Position numbers and translations under genes: made by a program. From Sphaerotilus mobilis (lineage in GTDB: Bacteria; Pseudomonadota; Gammaproteobacteria; Burkholderiales; Burkholderiaceae_C), in contig NZ_SGWV01000007.1 in the NCBI RefSeq assembly GCF_004216565.1, positions 62,001 to 126,000 of the forward strand: 64,000 nt of DNA, read 5' to 3'. Below are positions 54,608 through 63,418 of this stretch, one piece after another. The notes below the pieces were generated by a model. It saw only the letters and a list, made by a program, of their open reading frames with translations. It did no database searches and was not told the DNA's origin. Position 1 is the first letter of the stretch; the number at the start of each line of letters is the position of its first letter.

Positions 54608-56206
54608 ATGAAGCCGCTGTCCCCGTCCCCCGATCCCGACGAGCTGCCCAGCGTCCTGCTGGTCGATGACGAGCCACGTTCGCTCGATGCGATGCGCCGC
54701 ACGCTCGAAGAAGACTTCCGCGTGTTGACCGCCGGGTCCGCCGCGGACGCCCGCCGGCTGCTGGAGGCCGAGCCGGTAGACGTCATCCTGTGCGACCAGC
54801 GCATGCCCGGCCAGAGCGGCGTCGACTTCCTCAAGGACGCCCGCTTGCACTGGCCCGAGGCGGTGCGCATCGTCATCTCGGGCTACACCGACAGCGAGGA
54901 CATCATTGCCGGCATCAACGACGCCGGCATCTTCCAGTACCTGCTCAAGCCCTGGGTGCCCGACCACCTGCTGGCCACCGTGCGCCAGGCCGTCGAGGCC
55001 CGCACGCTGCGCCACGGCCTGGACCGGCTGGAGCTGGACCTGCGTGCCGGCAACCCGGCGCTGCGGGCGCGCCGGGCCGAACGCCAGCGCGAGGTGCGCG
55101 CGTCGTTCGACTTCCAGCGCATCGAACGTGCGCCCGGCAGTCCGCTGGACGGCATCTGCGAGCTGGCCGCGCGGGTCGCCCGCTATGACCTGCCGGTGCT
55201 GGTGCTGGGCGAGTCGGGCACTGGCAAGGAGCTGCTGGCCCGCGCGATCCACGTCGCCTCGCCGCGTGCGACGGGGCCCTTCGTGGTCGAGAACTGCGCC
55301 GCGCTGGCCGACACGCTGCTCGAAAGCGAGCTGTTCGGCCACAAGCGCGGTGCCTTCACCGGCGCCTTCGAGGACCATGTCGGCCTGTTCCAGCGCGCCC
55401 ACGGCGGCACCGTCTTCCTCGACGAGATCGGCGAGACCTCGCCGGCCTTCCAGGTCAAGCTGCTGCGCGTGCTGCAGGAAGGCGAGGTGCGCCCGGTCGG
55501 TGCCTCGCGCGCCGTGGCGGTCGATGTGCGGGTGGTCGCGGCCACGCACCGGCAACTGGCCGACGAGGTGCGCGCCGGTCGCTTCCGTCAAGACCTCTAC
55601 TACCGCATCGCCGGCGTCACGCTGCAGGTGCCGCCGCTGCGCGAGCGGCCCGGCGACATCGTGCCCATCGCAACCCGACTGCTGGACACCGTGGGCCGCG
55701 AACTCGGCCGCAGCGGCCTGTGTTTCGGCCCCGATGCGCTGGCCTGTCTGCTGGCTTACCCCTGGCCCGGCAACATCCGCGAGCTGCGCAACGAGATCGC
55801 CCGCGCCATCGCCTTGAGCGACGACGACACGCTCGATGCCCACGCCTTTTCGGCGGCCGTCTTGCATGGCCAGGCCGGCCCTTCGAACGGCGGCCGCGAC
55901 AACGGCCTGCCCGCCAACGGCACCCTGCAGGAAAGACTCGATGCGATCGAGGCCCGGCTCCTGCGTGAAGCCCTGCTGCGCCAGCGCTGGAACAAGACCC
56001 GGGTGGCCGACGAGCTGGGGCTATCGCGGGTCGGCCTGCGCGCCAAGATGCAGCGCTTCGGCCTGGGCGACAAGCCGGCGCGTCTGCCCGGTCACGCCGA
56101 TGCCACTGATGCCGCTGATGCCGCTGATGCCAACGATGCCGTCGACAGCATGGACACCATCGACACCATGGCCGCGATCGACATCGCCGACCGCTCATCG
56201 CCATGA
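54608..56206 (+). CDS. hoxA: NtrC-family hydrogenase transcription activator HoxA
   Basis: A 532-residue response regulator. The receiver domain has Asp63 (VILCDQRMP). The AAA+ domain has Walker A GESGTGKE and the sigma54-contact loop RGAFTGAFEDHVGLF. The C-terminal Fis-type helix-turn-helix includes NKTRVADELGLSRVGLRAKMQRFGL. In Ralstonia the unphosphorylated form activates hox promoters; here the target would be the -24/-12 site at 40990. The last 45 residues or so are an unusual Asp/Ala-rich repeat tail. The stop overlaps hoxB by ATGA. Confidence 0.94.
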   Translation: MKPLSPSPDPDELPSVLLVDDEPRSLDAMRRTLEEDFRVLTAGSAADARRLLEAEPVDVILCDQRMPGQSGVDFLKDARLHWPEAVRIVISGYTDSEDIIAGINDAGIFQYLLKPWVPDHLLATVRQAVEARTLRHGLDRLELDLRAGNPALRARRAERQREVRASFDFQRIERAPGSPLDGICELAARVARYDLPVLVLGESGTGKELLARAIHVASPRATGPFVVENCAALADTLLESELFGHKRGAFTGAFEDHVGLFQRAHGGTVFLDEIGETSPAFQVKLLRVLQEGEVRPVGASRAVAVDVRVVAATHRQLADEVRAGRFRQDLYYRIAGVTLQVPPLRERPGDIVPIATRLLDTVGRELGRSGLCFGPDALACLLAYPWPGNIRELRNEIARAIALSDDDTLDAHAFSAAVLHGQAGPSNGGRDNGLPANGTLQERLDAIEARLLREALLRQRWNKTRVADELGLSRVGLRAKMQRFGLGDKPARLPGHADATDAADAADANDAVDSMDTIDTMAAIDIADRSSP

Positions 56207-57207
56207 CCCGCCTCAACACCCTCTGGCTGCAATCGGGTGGCTGCGGTGGCTGCAGCATGTCGCTGCTGTGCGCCGACACGCCCGACTTCCAGGCCACGCT
56301 GCGGCAGGCCGGCATCGAGCTGCTGTGGCACCCGTCGCTGTCGCTGGACGGCGGTGTCGAGCTGCAGGCGCTGCTGGCCGATTGCCTGGCCGGCCGCGTC
56401 CGGCTGGACGCGCTGTGCATCGAAGGTGCCCTGCTGCGCGGCCCGCACGGCAGCGGCCGTTTCCACGTGCTGGCCGGCACGGACGTGGCCATGGTCGACT
56501 GGGTGCGCCAGCTTGCCGCCGTCGCGCGGCATGTCGTGGCGATCGGCAGCTGCGCGGCCTGGGGCGGCATCAGCGCCAGCGGCCCCAACCCGACCGATGC
56601 CTGCGGCCTGCAGTTCGAGGACGAACACCGCGGCGGCCTGCTGGGCGCCGACTTCATCGCGCGCGGCGGCCTGCCGGTCATCAACGTGGCCGGTTGCCCG
56701 ACGCACCCGGGCTGGGTCATCGACAGCCTGTCGGCGCTGGCCGCCGGGCTGCTCGGCTCGAACGACCTGGACGCGCTGGGCCGCCCGCGCTTCTATGCCG
56801 ACCAGCTGGTCCACCATGGCTGCACCCGCAACGAGTTCTACGAGTTCAAGGCCAGCGCCGACAAGCCGTCCGACCTCGGCTGCATGATGGAACACATGGG
56901 CTGCAAGGGCACCCAGGCCCATGCCGACTGCAACACCCGGCTGTGGAATGGCGAGGGCTCCTGCACACGCGGCGGCTATGCCTGCGTGAGCTGCACCGAG
57001 CCCGGCTTCCAGGACCCCGGCCACCCGTATCACCAGACGCCCAAGCTGGCCGGCATCCCCATCGGCCTGCCGACCGACATGCCCAAGGCATGGTTCGTCG
57101 CGCTGGCCTCGCTGTCCAAGAGCGCGACGCCGAAGCGGGTGCGGCAAAACGCGAACGCCGACCACGTCGTGGTGCCGCCGGTGGCGCGGAAAACCCGCTT
57201 GAAGTGA
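56203..57207 (+). CDS. hoxB: Regulatory (H2-sensing) hydrogenase small subunit
   Basis: A 334-residue small subunit without a Tat leader, as expected for a cytoplasmic sensor. LQSGGCGGCSMSLLC, AIGSCAAWGGIS and VAGCPTHPGW hold proximal-cluster residues. CMMEHMGCKG and CVSCTEPGFQDP hold the distal and medial clusters. Unlike HoxK it has the ordinary GGC spacing and no extra pair. The C-terminus is a short basic tail. Confidence 0.95.
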   Translation: MTRLNTLWLQSGGCGGCSMSLLCADTPDFQATLRQAGIELLWHPSLSLDGGVELQALLADCLAGRVRLDALCIEGALLRGPHGSGRFHVLAGTDVAMVDWVRQLAAVARHVVAIGSCAAWGGISASGPNPTDACGLQFEDEHRGGLLGADFIARGGLPVINVAGCPTHPGWVIDSLSALAAGLLGSNDLDALGRPRFYADQLVHHGCTRNEFYEFKASADKPSDLGCMMEHMGCKGTQAHADCNTRLWNGEGSCTRGGYACVSCTEPGFQDPGHPYHQTPKLAGIPIGLPTDMPKAWFVALASLSKSATPKRVRQNANADHVVVPPVARKTRLK

Positions 57208-57217
57208 AGGCCTCGTC

Positions 57218-58708
57218 ATGAGCCGCACGCTGGTCGTCGGACCCTTCAACCGCGTCGAGGGCGACCTGGAGGTGCGCCTGGACATCGTCGACGGCCGTGT
57301 GCAGTCGGCCCGCGTCAACGCGCCGATGTACCGCGGCTTTGAGCAGATGCTGGTCGGCCGTGATCCGATGGACGCGCTGTTCATCGTGCCGCGCATCTGC
57401 GGCATCTGTTCGGTCTCGCAGAGCGTGGCCGCCGCGCGCGCGCTGGCCGATCTGGCCGGCGTGGAGGTGCCGCCCAACGGGCTGATCGCGACCAACCTGA
57501 TGCTGGCCTGCGAGAACCTGGCCGATCACCTGACGCACTTCCACCTGTTCTTCATGCCCGACTTCGCCCGGCCGGTCTACGCGTCCCAGCCGTGGTTTGC
57601 CGAGGTCGAACGGCGTTTCGCTGCCGGCAGGGGCGAACATGCCCGCGCGGCCACCGCCGCACGCCAGCGCTGGTTCACGCTGATGGGCACGCTGGGCGGC
57701 AAGTGGCCCCACACGCAGAGCATCCACCCGGGCGGCAGCAGCCGTGCGATCGACGCCTCCGAGCGCCTGCGTCTGCTCGCCAAGGTGCGCGAGCTGCAGG
57801 CCTTCTGCGAGCAGACCCTGTTCGGCGCGCCGCTCGAACACATTGCCCATCTGGCCGATGAAGACGCCTTGTCGGCCTGGGCCGATGGCCCGGGCGCGGC
57901 CAGTGATCTGGCGCTGTTCCTGCGCTGCGCCGACACGCTGGACCTGGGCCGTGCCGGCATCGGGCCAGGCCGCACGCTGAGCGTGGGGGCCTACCGGCAG
58001 GCCGATGGCTCGCATGGCCTGGCGGCGGGTGTCTGGACCGCCGACACCGCCGTGCAGCCGCTCGATGCCGCCCGCTACAGCGCCGAGCTGACCGAGGACG
58101 CCACCCACGCCTGGCTGGCCACACGACCCGGTGACGAGCCCCATGCCGATCCGGCCCGTTCGCCCCGACACGGCCACACCCAGCCGCAGCCGGACAAGCC
58201 CGGCGCCTACACCTGGAACAAGGCGCCCCGGCTGGCCGGTCGGGTGGTCGAGACCGGTGCGGTCGCCCGCCAGCTCGCCAGTGGCCAGCGCCTGATCGAA
58301 GAGGCGGTGCGACGTGACGGCACCAGCGTGCGCACCCGCGTGCTGGCCCGCCTGATCGAGATCGCCCGCGTGTTGCCCGAGATGGTCGGCTGGCTGGCCG
58401 CGCTGCGCCCGGGCGAGCCCTACAGCGCCCCCTTCCGCCTGCCCGAGGACGGCGTCGGCGTCGGCCTGACCGAGGCCGCACGCGGCGCGCTGGGCCATTG
58501 GGCGGAGGTGCGCGACGGCCGCATCGCCCGCTGGCAGATCGTCGCCCCGACCAGCATCAACTTCTCGCCGCGCGACGCCGAAGGCACTCCCGGTGCGCTC
58601 GAAGCCGCACTGGTCGGCGCGCGGGTCGAGCCCGGCGAGACGACGCCGGTGTCGGTGCAGCACATCGTGCGCTCCTTCGACCCTTGCATGGTCTGCACGG
58701 TCCACTGA
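57218..58708 (+). CDS. hoxC: Regulatory (H2-sensing) hydrogenase large subunit
   Basis: A 496-residue NiFe-site subunit. Ligand pairs are PRICGICSVSQS and DPCMVCTVH. The protein ends at this histidine, so no C-terminal extension has to be cut, as in other sensor hydrogenases. With HoxB it detects H2 and inhibits HoxJ kinase activity. The gene starts 10 bases after hoxB. Confidence 0.96.
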   Translation: MSRTLVVGPFNRVEGDLEVRLDIVDGRVQSARVNAPMYRGFEQMLVGRDPMDALFIVPRICGICSVSQSVAAARALADLAGVEVPPNGLIATNLMLACENLADHLTHFHLFFMPDFARPVYASQPWFAEVERRFAAGRGEHARAATAARQRWFTLMGTLGGKWPHTQSIHPGGSSRAIDASERLRLLAKVRELQAFCEQTLFGAPLEHIAHLADEDALSAWADGPGAASDLALFLRCADTLDLGRAGIGPGRTLSVGAYRQADGSHGLAAGVWTADTAVQPLDAARYSAELTEDATHAWLATRPGDEPHADPARSPRHGHTQPQPDKPGAYTWNKAPRLAGRVVETGAVARQLASGQRLIEEAVRRDGTSVRTRVLARLIEIARVLPEMVGWLAALRPGEPYSAPFRLPEDGVGVGLTEAARGALGHWAEVRDGRIARWQIVAPTSINFSPRDAEGTPGALEAALVGARVEPGETTPVSVQHIVRSFDPCMVCTVH

Positions 58709-58718
58709 TCGCCTGGCC

Positions 58719-60116
58719 ATGACCGAGCGCAGCGCCCCGCGTCCCCTGCCCCCGGCCATGCCGGCGATGCCGGCGGGCGCCGAGGGCATCGACGAGTCGA
58801 CCTGGCTGGACGTGATCCACAAGATGGACGAGGTCTATTCGCAGCTGGTCGCTGACGAGGTCGCGCTGGAGGAGAAGAACGCCCAGCTCGAACAGTCGCA
58901 GCGCTTCATCTTCAGCCTGCTGGCCTCGATGAGCGATGTGCTGCTGGCCTGCAGCGAAGACGGTCGCATCGAGGAGACCAACGCGGCGCTGTGCACGCTG
59001 GTCGGCCGTCAGGATGCGGCCTTGCGTGGCCGCCCGATGGCCGAGCTGATGGCATCGCCCGACGACGCCGACGCGACCGCACCCGAGGCCCGCTTGCGAG
59101 CCCTGACGCAGGCCGTGCAGGCGCGCCGCGATGCCTTGTCGGTGGAGCTGCAGCTGGTCGATGCACAAGGCCAGTCCGTGCCGGTGGACTTCAACTGCAC
59201 CGCCCGCTTCGACGCGGGCGGGCGCCGCGTCGGCCATGTCTGGGTCGGCCGTCCGATGGGCGAGATCAAGCGCGCCTACCGCGAGCTGCAAGAGGCGCAC
59301 GAGGCCCTCAAGCGCACCCAGCAGCAGCTGCTGCATGCCGAGAAGATGGCCTCGCTCGGCCGCCTGGTGGCCGGCGTCGCGCATGAGCTGAACAACCCGA
59401 TCAGCTTCGTGCTGGCCAATGTGCATGCCTTGCAGCGCTACAGCGAACGGCTCGGCCGCTACCTCGATCAGGTCCATGCCGGGACACCGCTGGAGGCGCT
59501 GGCCGAACAACGCAGCGCGCTGCGCATCGACCCGATCCTGAAGGACCTGCCCTCGCTGATGGAGGGCACGCTCGAAGGCGCCCAGCGCACCGCCGACATC
59601 GTGCAGGGCCTGCGCCGCTTCTCGGCCATGGACCGCGAGGAACGCCAGGCGGTGAACCTGCACGCCGTCATCGACAGGGCCCTGCACTGGGTCGCCAAGG
59701 CCAGCCCCAGCCACCTGCTGGTCCACCGCGACCTGGGCGAGCCGGTGACGGTCAGCGGCAGCGCCGGGCGGCTGCAGCAGGTGCTGATGAACCTGGTCCA
59801 GAACGCGCTGGACGCGGCCAGCACGGCCCATCCGGACGCCAGCGATCCGCCCGAGCTCTGGATCAGCAGCCAGCTCGACGCCACCACCCGCCAGGTCGAG
59901 ATCCGCCTGCGCGACAACGGCCCGGGCATCCCGGTCGAACACCTGCCGCGTGTCTTCGACCCCTTCTTCACCACCAAGCCGGTCGGCAAGGGCACCGGCC
60001 TGGGCCTGTCGATCAGCTACGCCATCGTCGAGCAGCACGGCGGCGAGCTGCGGGCCGAGAACGCGCCCGAGGGCGGCGCGGTGTTCGTGTTGAACCTGCC
60101 CATCGACATGGGCTGA
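58719..60116 (+). CDS. hoxJ: Hydrogenase-regulating sensor histidine kinase HoxJ
   Basis: A 465-residue soluble kinase without membrane helices. A PAS domain (about residues 62-180, [20 protein letters not shown]) contacts the regulatory hydrogenase. The H box has His222 ([13 protein letters not shown]). The ATP-binding domain has N (LVQNALDAA), G1 (RDNGPGI) and G2 ([10 protein letters not shown]) boxes. In the known system HoxJ phosphorylates and so silences HoxA when H2 is absent. The nickel permease hoxN that follows in Ralstonia is not found. Confidence 0.94.
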   Translation: MTERSAPRPLPPAMPAMPAGAEGIDESTWLDVIHKMDEVYSQLVADEVALEEKNAQLEQSQRFIFSLLASMSDVLLACSEDGRIEETNAALCTLVGRQDAALRGRPMAELMASPDDADATAPEARLRALTQAVQARRDALSVELQLVDAQGQSVPVDFNCTARFDAGGRRVGHVWVGRPMGEIKRAYRELQEAHEALKRTQQQLLHAEKMASLGRLVAGVAHELNNPISFVLANVHALQRYSERLGRYLDQVHAGTPLEALAEQRSALRIDPILKDLPSLMEGTLEGAQRTADIVQGLRRFSAMDREERQAVNLHAVIDRALHWVAKASPSHLLVHRDLGEPVTVSGSAGRLQQVLMNLVQNALDAASTAHPDASDPPELWISSQLDATTRQVEIRLRDNGPGIPVEHLPRVFDPFFTTKPVGKGTGLGLSISYAIVEQHGGELRAENAPEGGAVFVLNLPIDMG

Positions 60117-60136
60117 CACAGCGCAAGCCGGCGCAT

Positions 60137-61270
60137 TCACCCCAGCTCGAACCCCGCCTCCGCCACCGCCACGCCGTTGACCTGCACCACGACCCGATGC
60201 CAGCCGGGGTGATAGGTCCGGGTCGAGATCGGCCTGAGCGCATGGCGGCGGACAAAGGCGCGGCTTTCGTTCGGGGCGAGGTCGAGCTTCCAGCCCTTGA
60301 AGACCTTGGGCGAGGTGCTGCCGTTGGCCTTGACGTGGTGGACGGCGTAGTCGACCAGCAGGGTCTGCGCCTCGGGCGAGGTGGAGATCAGCGTCAGGCC
60401 CAGCTCGACCGACTCACCCAGGCAGATGCTGGCGGGCGCGATGCGCAGCCGGGCATGGCCCTGCAGGGGCTGGCCGAGGCCCCAGGCGTGCAAGACGGCC
60501 AGGTCGCCCTGCTTGACCAGCGTGCGGCTGGCGTGGCGCAGCAAGGCACGGCGGGCTTCGCTGGCGTCGGGCAGGTGACGGGCCAGCCAGTCGGCGATGC
60601 GCTCGGGATGGTCCTTGGCGATGTCGTTGAGGTGGTTGGCCACCGAGCGGCGCACATAGGCGCTGGCGTCGTCCTGAAGGGCTTCGAGCAGCGGCCGCGT
60701 CGGTGACGGGTCGGCCACCAAGGCCTTGAGCTGCAAGCCCCAGGGCAGGCGCGGCCGGCTGCCTTCGCTGACCAGGCGGCGCACATGCGCGCTGCGGTCC
60801 GTCGTCCAGCGCTGCAGCGTGGCGTAGACCAGCGCCGGATGCCGGACGATGAACGGCCGGATCGCGAACTCGGCGGTGAAACGCTGGGTCATCGCGTGCA
60901 AGGCCGACAAGGCCCGTTCGGGCTGCTGCTGACCGTGGCGGGCGATGTGTTCGGCCATGGCCCAGACGGGCCAGCCGGCGAGGCCCTGCGCGCCGGTGCG
61001 CGAGGCAGCGGGCTCGTCGAAGTCGCCCGCGTCGGCCGGCGCGAGAGCGGCTTCCAGTGCATCGGCGGCGCGCTCGAAGTGGGTCGGCAAGCTGGCCTGC
61101 AGCGCGTCGGCCAGTTGCATCGCGCGGGCCTTGAAGGCCAGCGCGTCCAGGTCGACGCTGGCCACGCGCACGAAGGTCTCCGCGTCAAAGTCATGACAGA
61201 CGCGCGACAGGTGTTGCGCCATCGCGGCGATGCTGGCGTCGTCCAGCAGGTTCTTCAGGGGTTCGGCCAT
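60137..61270 (-). CDS. HEAT-repeat DNA alkylation repair-like protein (AlkC/AlkD family)
   Basis: A 377-residue alpha-helical repeat protein. MAEPLKNLLDDASIAAMAQHL at the start and ASAYVRRSVANHLNDIAKDHPE in the middle are typical of AlkC-like 3-methyladenine glycosylases. The C-terminal 100 residues turn to beta structure (VELGLTLISTSPEAQTLLVDY...), as in long AlkC proteins with an Ig-like tail. No HhH motif is seen, and none is expected. The ATG at 61270 was chosen; one 9 bases upstream is possible. It converges on hoxJ. Confidence 0.8.
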   Translation of the reverse strand: MAEPLKNLLDDASIAAMAQHLSRVCHDFDAETFVRVASVDLDALAFKARAMQLADALQASLPTHFERAADALEAALAPADAGDFDEPAASRTGAQGLAGWPVWAMAEHIARHGQQQPERALSALHAMTQRFTAEFAIRPFIVRHPALVYATLQRWTTDRSAHVRRLVSEGSRPRLPWGLQLKALVADPSPTRPLLEALQDDASAYVRRSVANHLNDIAKDHPERIADWLARHLPDASEARRALLRHASRTLVKQGDLAVLHAWGLGQPLQGHARLRIAPASICLGESVELGLTLISTSPEAQTLLVDYAVHHVKANGSTSPKVFKGWKLDLAPNESRAFVRRHALRPISTRTYHPGWHRVVVQVNGVAVAEAGFELG

Positions 61271-61307
61271 GGTGTGCATTCTGGCGACAACGCCACAGCC
61301 GTGATAT

Positions 61308-61325
61308 CCGTCACAGCGCCGTCAC
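61308..61325 (+). promoter_or_regulatory. Candidate Pho box upstream of phoX
   Basis: CCGTCACAGCGCCGTCAC contains two GTCAC repeats at the 11-base spacing of PhoB sites and agrees with 12 of 18 consensus positions. It lies 56 bases before the phoX ATG. Confidence 0.5.
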
Positions 61326-61380
61326 GGAAGGCTGCGAGCCTCGCGGGCTGTCTGCAACACCAACCCACTGGAGCAACACG

Positions 61381-63309
61381 ATGGCAAAAGACTTCGACAC
61401 GATGGAAGACAGCAACCGCTCGGCCAACCCGAGCTTCCACGAGGTCTCGGACCCGTCGCGCCGCACGCTGCTGCGGGGCGGTCTGGGTGCCCTGCTGGGC
61501 GGCTCGCTCGGCCTGGGCTCGCTGGCCGGCTGCGCCAGCATGGGCGGCATGATGGGCGGCAAGCTGATCGGTTTCGAGAGCGTGCCGCTGTCGACCGCTG
61601 ACGCTGTCACCGTGCCCAAGGGCTATGTCGCGCAGGTCATCGCCGCCTGGGGCGAGCCGGTCGGCCTGTCGGGCGAGACCCCGGCCTTCAAGTTTGACGG
61701 CAAGAACACCGCCGCCGAGCAGGCCGCCCAAATGGGCATGCACCACGACGGCATCCACTTTTTTGTGCAGGACGGCTCGGCCGACGCGACTAAGAGCGGC
61801 CTGCTGGTGATGAACCACGAATACGTCGACGACGGCCTGCTGCATGCCGACGGCATCGCCACCTGGTCGGCCGAGAAGGTCAAGAAGTCGCAAGCCGCAC
61901 ACGGCGTGTCCGTCATCGAGGTTGAGTTCAAGGACGGCAAGTGGACCAAGGTCTCGCCGTCGCCGTGGGCCCGCCGCATCACCGCCACCACGCCGATGGG
62001 CGTGGGTGGCCCGGCCGCCGGCCACAAGCTGATGCAGACCGCTGCCGACCCGAAGGGCATGAAGATCCTCGGCACCATCAACAACTGCGGCACTGGTCAG
62101 ACCCCCTGGGGCACCTTCTTGACCTGCGAAGAGAACTTCATCAACTACTTCAACGGCCCGGCCACGCCGAACGCCGATCAGAAGCGCTGGGGCCTGCAGA
62201 AGGTCGATGCCAAGCTCTACCGCTGGCATGAGCACGACGAGCGCTTCGACGCCGTCAAGCACCCCAACGAGATCCACCGCCACGGCTGGGTCGTCGAGAT
62301 CGACCCGATGGACGCCAGCTCCACGCCGGTCAAGCGCACCGCCCTGGGCCGCGCCGCGCACGAGGGCGCCACGATTGCCGTCACGCGTGACCAGCGTGCC
62401 GTCGTCTACATGGGCGAGGACGCCCGCTTCGAGTACATCTACAAGTTCGTCAGCCGCGATGCGATCAAGGCCGGCGGTGCCCGCGCCAATGCCACGCTGC
62501 TGGACCACGGCACGCTCTACGTCGCGCGCTTCGACGCCGATGGCAAGGGCACCTGGATCCCGCTGGTGCATGGCCAAGGCCCGCTGACGGCGGCCAACGG
62601 CTTTGCCGATCAGGGCGAGGTGGTGATCAAGACCCGTCAGGCCAGCGACCTGCTGGGCGCCACCAAGATGGACCGCCCGGAATGGACGGCGGTCGACCAG
62701 AAGTCGCGCAAGGTCTGGTGCACGTTGACCAACAACAGCAACCGCGGCACTGGCACGAACGCTGCCACCGACGCCGCCAACCCGCGCGCCAACAACACGA
62801 TGGGCAACATCATCGAGTGGATCGACAGCGGCGACTTCGACGGCACCACCTTCGCGTGGAAGCACTTCGTGCTGGCCGGTGATCCGACGCTGGCCCGCGC
62901 CGAGGCCAAGGGCAACATCAAGGGCGATGCCTACGCCTGCCCGGACGGCCTGTGGGCCGACGCGCGTGGCGTGTTGTGGATCCAGACTGACATGTCGACC
63001 TCGGCCATGGGCAAGGGCGATCTGGTCAACATGGGCAACAACATGATGTTGGCCGCCGACCCGGCCACGGGTGAGACCCGTCGCTTCCTGACCGGCCCGA
63101 AGGGCTGCGAGATCACCGGCGTGACCATCACGCCGGACGGCCGCACGATGTTCCTGAACGTGCAGCACCCCGGCGAGCCGGCCAGCGAGCGCAACGACCC
63201 GGCCAACCCGCGTGCGGTGTCGAACTGGCCTGACCAGCGTGCCGACGGCCGTCCGCGTTCGGCCACCGTGGTGGTGCGCAAGGCCGATGGCGGCCTGATC
63301 GGCACCTGA
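61381..63309 (+). CDS. phoX: PhoX-family alkaline phosphatase (Tat-exported)
   Basis: A 642-residue calcium/iron phosphomonoesterase of the DUF839 type. The leader has SRRTLLRG and then a possible lipobox LAGC at Cys51, so it may be a Tat-exported lipoprotein. NHEYVDDGLLHADG, GTFLTCEENFINYF and a later YACPDGLWADARGVLWIQTD are family segments. It would release phosphate from organic esters outside the cytoplasm when phosphate is scarce, in line with the Pho box upstream. Confidence 0.92.
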   Translation: MAKDFDTMEDSNRSANPSFHEVSDPSRRTLLRGGLGALLGGSLGLGSLAGCASMGGMMGGKLIGFESVPLSTADAVTVPKGYVAQVIAAWGEPVGLSGETPAFKFDGKNTAAEQAAQMGMHHDGIHFFVQDGSADATKSGLLVMNHEYVDDGLLHADGIATWSAEKVKKSQAAHGVSVIEVEFKDGKWTKVSPSPWARRITATTPMGVGGPAAGHKLMQTAADPKGMKILGTINNCGTGQTPWGTFLTCEENFINYFNGPATPNADQKRWGLQKVDAKLYRWHEHDERFDAVKHPNEIHRHGWVVEIDPMDASSTPVKRTALGRAAHEGATIAVTRDQRAVVYMGEDARFEYIYKFVSRDAIKAGGARANATLLDHGTLYVARFDADGKGTWIPLVHGQGPLTAANGFADQGEVVIKTRQASDLLGATKMDRPEWTAVDQKSRKVWCTLTNNSNRGTGTNAATDAANPRANNTMGNIIEWIDSGDFDGTTFAWKHFVLAGDPTLARAEAKGNIKGDAYACPDGLWADARGVLWIQTDMSTSAMGKGDLVNMGNNMMLAADPATGETRRFLTGPKGCEITGVTITPDGRTMFLNVQHPGEPASERNDPANPRAVSNWPDQRADGRPRSATVVVRKADGGLIGT

Positions 63310-63329
63310 GCCCACTCAGGACCGTTGGA

Positions 63330-63393
63330 CTGGCTCAGCGCATGAGCCAGCCCCTCGACACCACGAGCCCGCCTGGGGAGACCCGGCGGGCTC
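63330..63393. terminator. Two hairpins between phoX and the caspase-like gene
   Basis: CTGGCTCA/TGAGCCAG (63330-63350, five-base loop) and GAGCCCGCC/GGCGGGCTC (63365-63393, 11-base loop) stand between convergent genes. T-runs are absent, so the terminator call is moderate. Confidence 0.55.
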
Positions 63394-63418
63394 GCTGCAT
63401 GTGGCGCCGGCCGGATCG

